DNA of 64,000 nucleotides, taken from contig JAYWVB010000029.1 in assembly GCA_039881045.1 (NCBI GenBank), forward strand, positions 62,001 through 126,000, written 5' to 3'. How positions within the stretch are numbered: position 1 is the stretch's first letter; each line of letters opens with the position of its first letter. Shown here piece by piece: positions 60,392 to 64,000 of this stretch. Source of the DNA: Chaetomium olivaceum. Lineage: Eukaryota; Ascomycota; Sordariomycetes; Sordariales; Chaetomiaceae. The notes under the pieces are model-generated. The model worked only from the letters and a program-made list of their open reading frames with translations. It was not told where the DNA came from and ran no database searches. Position numbers and translations under genes: made by a program.

Positions 60392-61808
60392 ATGGACAGC
60401 CACGTTAGCGCCGTCCCCGTGGGCGTCAAGCCCTCGACTCCGGCCAAGATCGACAACGTTCCCGATAATGCCCCCATTGCGACAACTGACGTTGGTACAG
60501 ACCTTCCCATCGTCACCGGTTCGCCTCTTGTCGATCCTGCCATCATTTGCAACCCCAGAAACGCTAGTCGTCGTCGCCCTCGCTCGTTCTCGGCCGAGTT
60601 CGCAGCTCTCAAGGCCAAATACCCGAACGAGTTCAAAGCCCACGTTCCGGGCACTGTTGCGAAGACCCGCGACGAACTCAAGGAGACATACCCTAGAGAC
60701 TCCGGTACAGACTCTGTCCCCGGACTGGTTTGCAGCACCGACAATACACACACCCATCGTCTTACCAGCCTGCTGTCTTCGCAGCCTCCAACTCTGACCC
60801 CGACTAAGAGGAAGGACGTTACGCCGGAACACTACTACATTGAGACTGATTACGAGGGCAGACTTCCTCCTTCGTATAAGGGCAAGAAAAATGGCGCTCT
60901 GGCGCCCGTTATGCGTCCTCTTCCTGCTGTAGAGACAGCTGTGACGAAGGGTAACGACAACGACGACGAGGACGAGAATGAGAGCGAGTACGAGTACGCG
61001 AACGAGTTCCCTTGGCAGGTCTGTAACACGGTACTCCCGGTGCATAGCGTGGACCAGCGTGAGCCTTCGCCTAACCAGACCCTGTCCTATACCGCCTGGA
61101 CTGTCAACCGTCTTGCGCGTCAGTCAGGCAAGGGGGGCCTTCTTTGGACGATATTGAACAAGGGTGGCGAGGTACGTTACATCCCTCGTCCTCCCTTTTA
61201 CTTCCTGTACTAATAATATACAGACTTACCTTCTGGCCCGAGTGATCAAGCTCAAGAGCCGTCGTAACGGCGCGCAGGTCGTTTTCAACGCTCTCAAATT
61301 CGAGCGTCATCAGCAGCGTACTGGTATGTAACTTGCGTTTTCCCTTTCCTTTTACAATGCTCATTACTAACATATTGTAGCCATTGCAGCCCACGTCAAG
61401 CTGCCGCAGTTGAATACGGATCCATGCACTAGCTGTGCTAGTTCTACTAGTACGGGCCCGTTCTCGACCTGCGTCCAGACTAGCGAGTTCATTGGTGGCT
61501 GTACGAACTGTCAGTACCATTCAAAGTCTAACTGCAGCCTTCGTACCGATGCCCGGCCTGTGGATAACACCCCTGTCCGTACTGCACCTCCTCGCGGCGC
61601 TAACAAGCGTCGTAACAACGTTCCTATGAAGGCTCGCCCTGCACCTGCCTATCGTAAACAGGATGCTACTAAAGACGACGATGAGGACGAGAACCGTACT
61701 TGCATCGTTCCTTTCAAGTACTTGCCCACTGCGGAGATCGAGCAGCTTGTTAAAGAGGCGAATATGGAGCTTGCGCTTCGTCATCTCGCTGCTTCGGAGG
61801 GCCGTTAG
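60392..61808 (+). CDS. DUF3716-type cysteine-rich protein of repeat-rich regions
   Basis: Exons are 60392-61171, 61224-61323 and 61381-61808; introns of 52 and 57 nt are GT-AG with branch-like TACTAAC/ACTAAC. 435 residues, intact. The N-terminal half is disordered, with a basic patch (ASRRRPRSFSAEF) and an acidic stretch (DNDDEDENESEYEY). The C-terminal third has the CxxC-type cluster CTSC, then CVQ, then CTNC, then C of DUF3716 proteins, which are multi-copy in several Chaetomiaceae genomes. The function is unknown; nuclear or nucleic-acid roles are speculation. It lies next to a LINE and is plausibly part of a lineage-specific expansion. Codon use is rich in CGT/GCT, unlike the GC-ending codons of the core genes. 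Confidence 0.68.
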
Positions 61809-62896
61809 ATTGCAGTTACGATGACGGCATGACGACGGTGTGCATTGCATTGGGAAGGGGTTGGCAGGCTCGGAACAGTTGGCGTTACGGGGATATACCC
61901 TTTATATTATCGTAAGTCTTCACGAAACGACTTCGTAACTAATAGCAGTAATTAGTTCGTTTTGCTCTATAATAGACTGCATTGCCTTTGTACTCTCGAG
62001 GAACTTGATTGCAACCTAACTATGCTAAATCATTATTATTCGTACACCGCTATGCCCTCGGGCTCGCCGGTCCAACTATCTAGCTAGTTGTACAGGAAAA
62101 CCATACTGGTTTCCCAGTCGGACTAAAAGCTTGTACCGATGTTACCTTGGACCGTCACTTCAGAGTTTGTCGTACTACGGTTGATGGGAACCTACCCAGT
62201 TCTCTGCATTCCGACATCCTGACCGTCCGCCTCCACGGTGACTGCGGCCCTTGGGGTCGTAACCCCTGGGTCCCCAGCACCGTCTCCTCGGTCTCCGGTC
62301 AGATCTGTATCAACCTTCCTCGCAAAGGTCAGCTTTCCTTGCCTCGAACTCCTTGCAGCCTCCTCCTGGGCTATGAAAAAACCGGGGGGTCGACCCAGGG
62401 TCTCTTCCCTCTTCCTGCTTCTTGGAAGCCATCATCGGCTCCCTCCAGGGTGGGCGCACCCTGGAATGTGACGGTCCGCATGTTCGACCCAGCACTTGTA
62501 GCACTAGGTAACCTGCAGTGCAGGCCAATACGGCTCGCAGTTGAGCATCTGGGCTTGTCAAACTACCCCCTCTTCGCAGGCTTATGTATGCTAAATCTCT
62601 TATAACTATAGTTAAAAGTAAAGTGACTAGTTAACGTGAAAGTGTTAGGGGACGTATAGTGAGACGTCAAGGAAGATGTTCTGCACGATAGCTACGAAGA
62701 TTCGGTGTCGACAAAGTGACGATATCTAGTGAAAGTCTCCTGTATCCAATGAGACCGATCCTCAGAGATTAAGTCTCTCTCTCTTCTCTCAGTCAGGGTC
62801 CAGGACCCTGCATATTTCCAACAGTGCTCTGACACAACAGTGCTCCACTACACTAGTTCCTTTCCAACTCTTGTTCCCTTCGCCGTGTGACAACAT
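61809..62896. other. AT-richer region, possible retroelement remnant
   Basis: No convincing gene. The open frame at 62147-62605 (+) lacks domains. At 62794-62822 the sequence reads CAGGGTCCAGGACCCTG then CATATTTCCAACA; an LTR terminus often ends with CCAACA. Confidence 0.45.
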
Positions 62897-63472
62897 GTGA
62901 CGAATCTCTCCTAGAGCCAACTCTGAAAGGGTTCAGTCGGATTGAAAGTAAACAAGGGTGCGGGATTCGGTGTAGCCAAAGGGTGCACAACAATGATGTC
63001 TCAACAGTAGGCTTCTGAGCTTGTAGCGAACTGTAGTTATGATTGCTAACTGGAGAACTCCCAGAGTCCTCCAGAACGAGTGACTATATACTATCTAATC
63101 CCCGAGTGACTAGTGTGTCCCGTCTGGTGGTAGAGCTGGACACACTGGACACCCTTCAACTCGTAACACTTCCTGGTTGGACACCACGAGGCGTCTTGTT
63201 GTGACGAACCTGTCTCTGGACCCGTCCTGTTAGGGTTCAGCGTCGGTTGAAGGGAATCTCTCAAGGGTGCTTAGGTTCGGTGCAGCCAAAGGGTGCACAA
63301 CAAAGACTTGTCTCAACAGTAGGCTTGCGAGCTTGTAGCGAACTGTAGTTGTGATTGCTAACTGGGGAACTCCCAGAGCTCTCCAGAACGAGTAACTATA
63401 TACCTATCTAATTCCTGGGTGCTCAGTGTGCTCAGTTCATGCTTGGCAACTGAGCTCACTGATCACCTTCCC
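62897..63472 (+). repeat. Two diverged direct repeats of about 220-270 bp
   Basis: Copy 1 (about 62897-63158) and copy 2 (about 63199-63472) share GTGCACAACAA, TCTCAACAGTAGGCTT, GAGCTTGTAGCGAACTGTAG, TGATTGCTAACTGG and CCTCCAGAACGAGT-like words in the same order, spaced by about 303 bp. Spacing and mismatches suggest an old tandem duplication of a leader or LTR-like segment. Confidence 0.8.
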
Positions 63473-63610
63473 ATTCCCTTGATTGGTTCGTCTCAATGAC
63501 TGGCTCGGGGCGTCCCGCGCGCCGGGGTCCCACTTGTTGGCATATCCGTGACAAACACTGGCTGGAATAACCACCTTCCATCCATTAATTACCATGTACA
63601 TTCCACCACA

Positions 63611-63910
63611 ATGCCGACACCCCGTACATTATGGGAACCCCATCGCGATTGGATTACACAAATGTACCAGTCCAACGAGTCACTTCGAACAATCGTTAGG
63701 ACGCTGCTCGAAGACCATGGCGTCAGTGTTACGCAACGTACAATTACGCGCATCCTTCGCGCTTGGGACGTTCCAGCGCACCAACAACGCGTCGAGTCCA
63801 ATCCATGGCTTGAGGGGAGGATTCGATCTTTGTACTTTGCGCATGCTTTGACAGACAACGAGATCAGGCAAGCATTGATGACAGATGACCACTTTGCGGT
63901 ATTTCTTTGA
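63611..63910 (+). CDS. Clr5-like domain protein (incomplete, or remnant)
   Basis: ATG 63611, with the frame running to 63910 and ending near the window edge. The sequence LWEPHRDWITQMYQSNESLR, then TIVRTLLEDHGVSVTQRTIT, resembles the Clr5 / homeodomain-like HTH domain that opens many Sordariomycete proteins and transposon-associated regulators. A downstream intron could extend it past the stop at 63908-63910. It may be the start of a gene continuing beyond the window, or a solitary remnant beside the repeat. Confidence 0.55.
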   Translation: MPTPRTLWEPHRDWITQMYQSNESLRTIVRTLLEDHGVSVTQRTITRILRAWDVPAHQQRVESNPWLEGRIRSLYFAHALTDNEIRQALMTDDHFAVFL

Positions 63911-64000
63911 TCGTTGTACACCTGCGAATGGCCTTTTACTACGCCGTTCTGGCGACGTAGTTAAGTCAATGACTTGGTGTAGCTGTGGTAGGGCAGGTGG

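Noticed and set aside
62147..62605. Possible gene (plus strand) of 152 codons
   Set aside because: No domain is recognised; it lacks introns and conserved motifs and lies in a repeat region. I could not support it.

Overview
The window is nuclear DNA from a filamentous ascomycete, most likely a member of the Sordariales (Chaetomiaceae-like). Three things point there. The genes carry short GT-AG introns, mostly 45-100 nt, often with a CTAAC-type branch site. The housekeeping proteins are of filamentous-ascomycete type: Hog1, Avl9, Nma111, INCENP/Sli15, Rad18, Chm7, Trs85, Mcm6 and Esa1. A DUF3716-type cysteine-rich gene lies in the repeat-rich part. The genus is inference.

Positions 1-44600 are mostly core genome. 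In order: the 3' end of a HOG1-type MAP kinase (+); a 5'-truncated LINE fragment with a perfect 15-bp target-site duplication; AVL9 (-); NMA111 (-); a DnaJ protein (-); INCENP (-) divergent from RAD18 (+); a CHMP7/Chm7-like ESCRT-III gene (-); a small secreted protein (+); an APH-fold kinase (-); an unknown conserved-looking gene (+); TRS85 (-); a secreted multidomain polysaccharide deacetylase (+); MCM6 (-) and ESA1 (-). These genes serve osmostress signalling, secretory traffic, chromosome segregation, DNA-damage tolerance, nuclear-envelope repair, replication and chromatin.

Positions 44600-64000 look accessory. They hold a possible retroelement remnant, an F-box-like gene, a fungal NLR (PNP_UDP / NB-ARC / TPR) with ten almost identical 126-bp TPR units, a nearly complete Tad/L1-like LINE (CCHC ORF1; EN-RT-RNaseH-like ORF2), a DUF3716-type gene, a direct-repeat region and the start of a Clr5-like gene. 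An inverted repeat of about 170 bp flanks the NLR. This NLR locus is the best candidate for an interesting system, because the architecture matches fungal non-self recognition or incompatibility receptors.

A second window-wide signal is a set of single- or two-base frame breaks. They occur in AVL9, NMA111, the DnaJ gene, TRS85, the deacetylase, MCM6, the NLR and the LINE, mostly at C/G runs or dinucleotide repeats. MCM6 should be essential and its two breaks compensate each other, so sequencing or assembly indels are the likeliest cause. Spans given below for those genes ignore the breaks.
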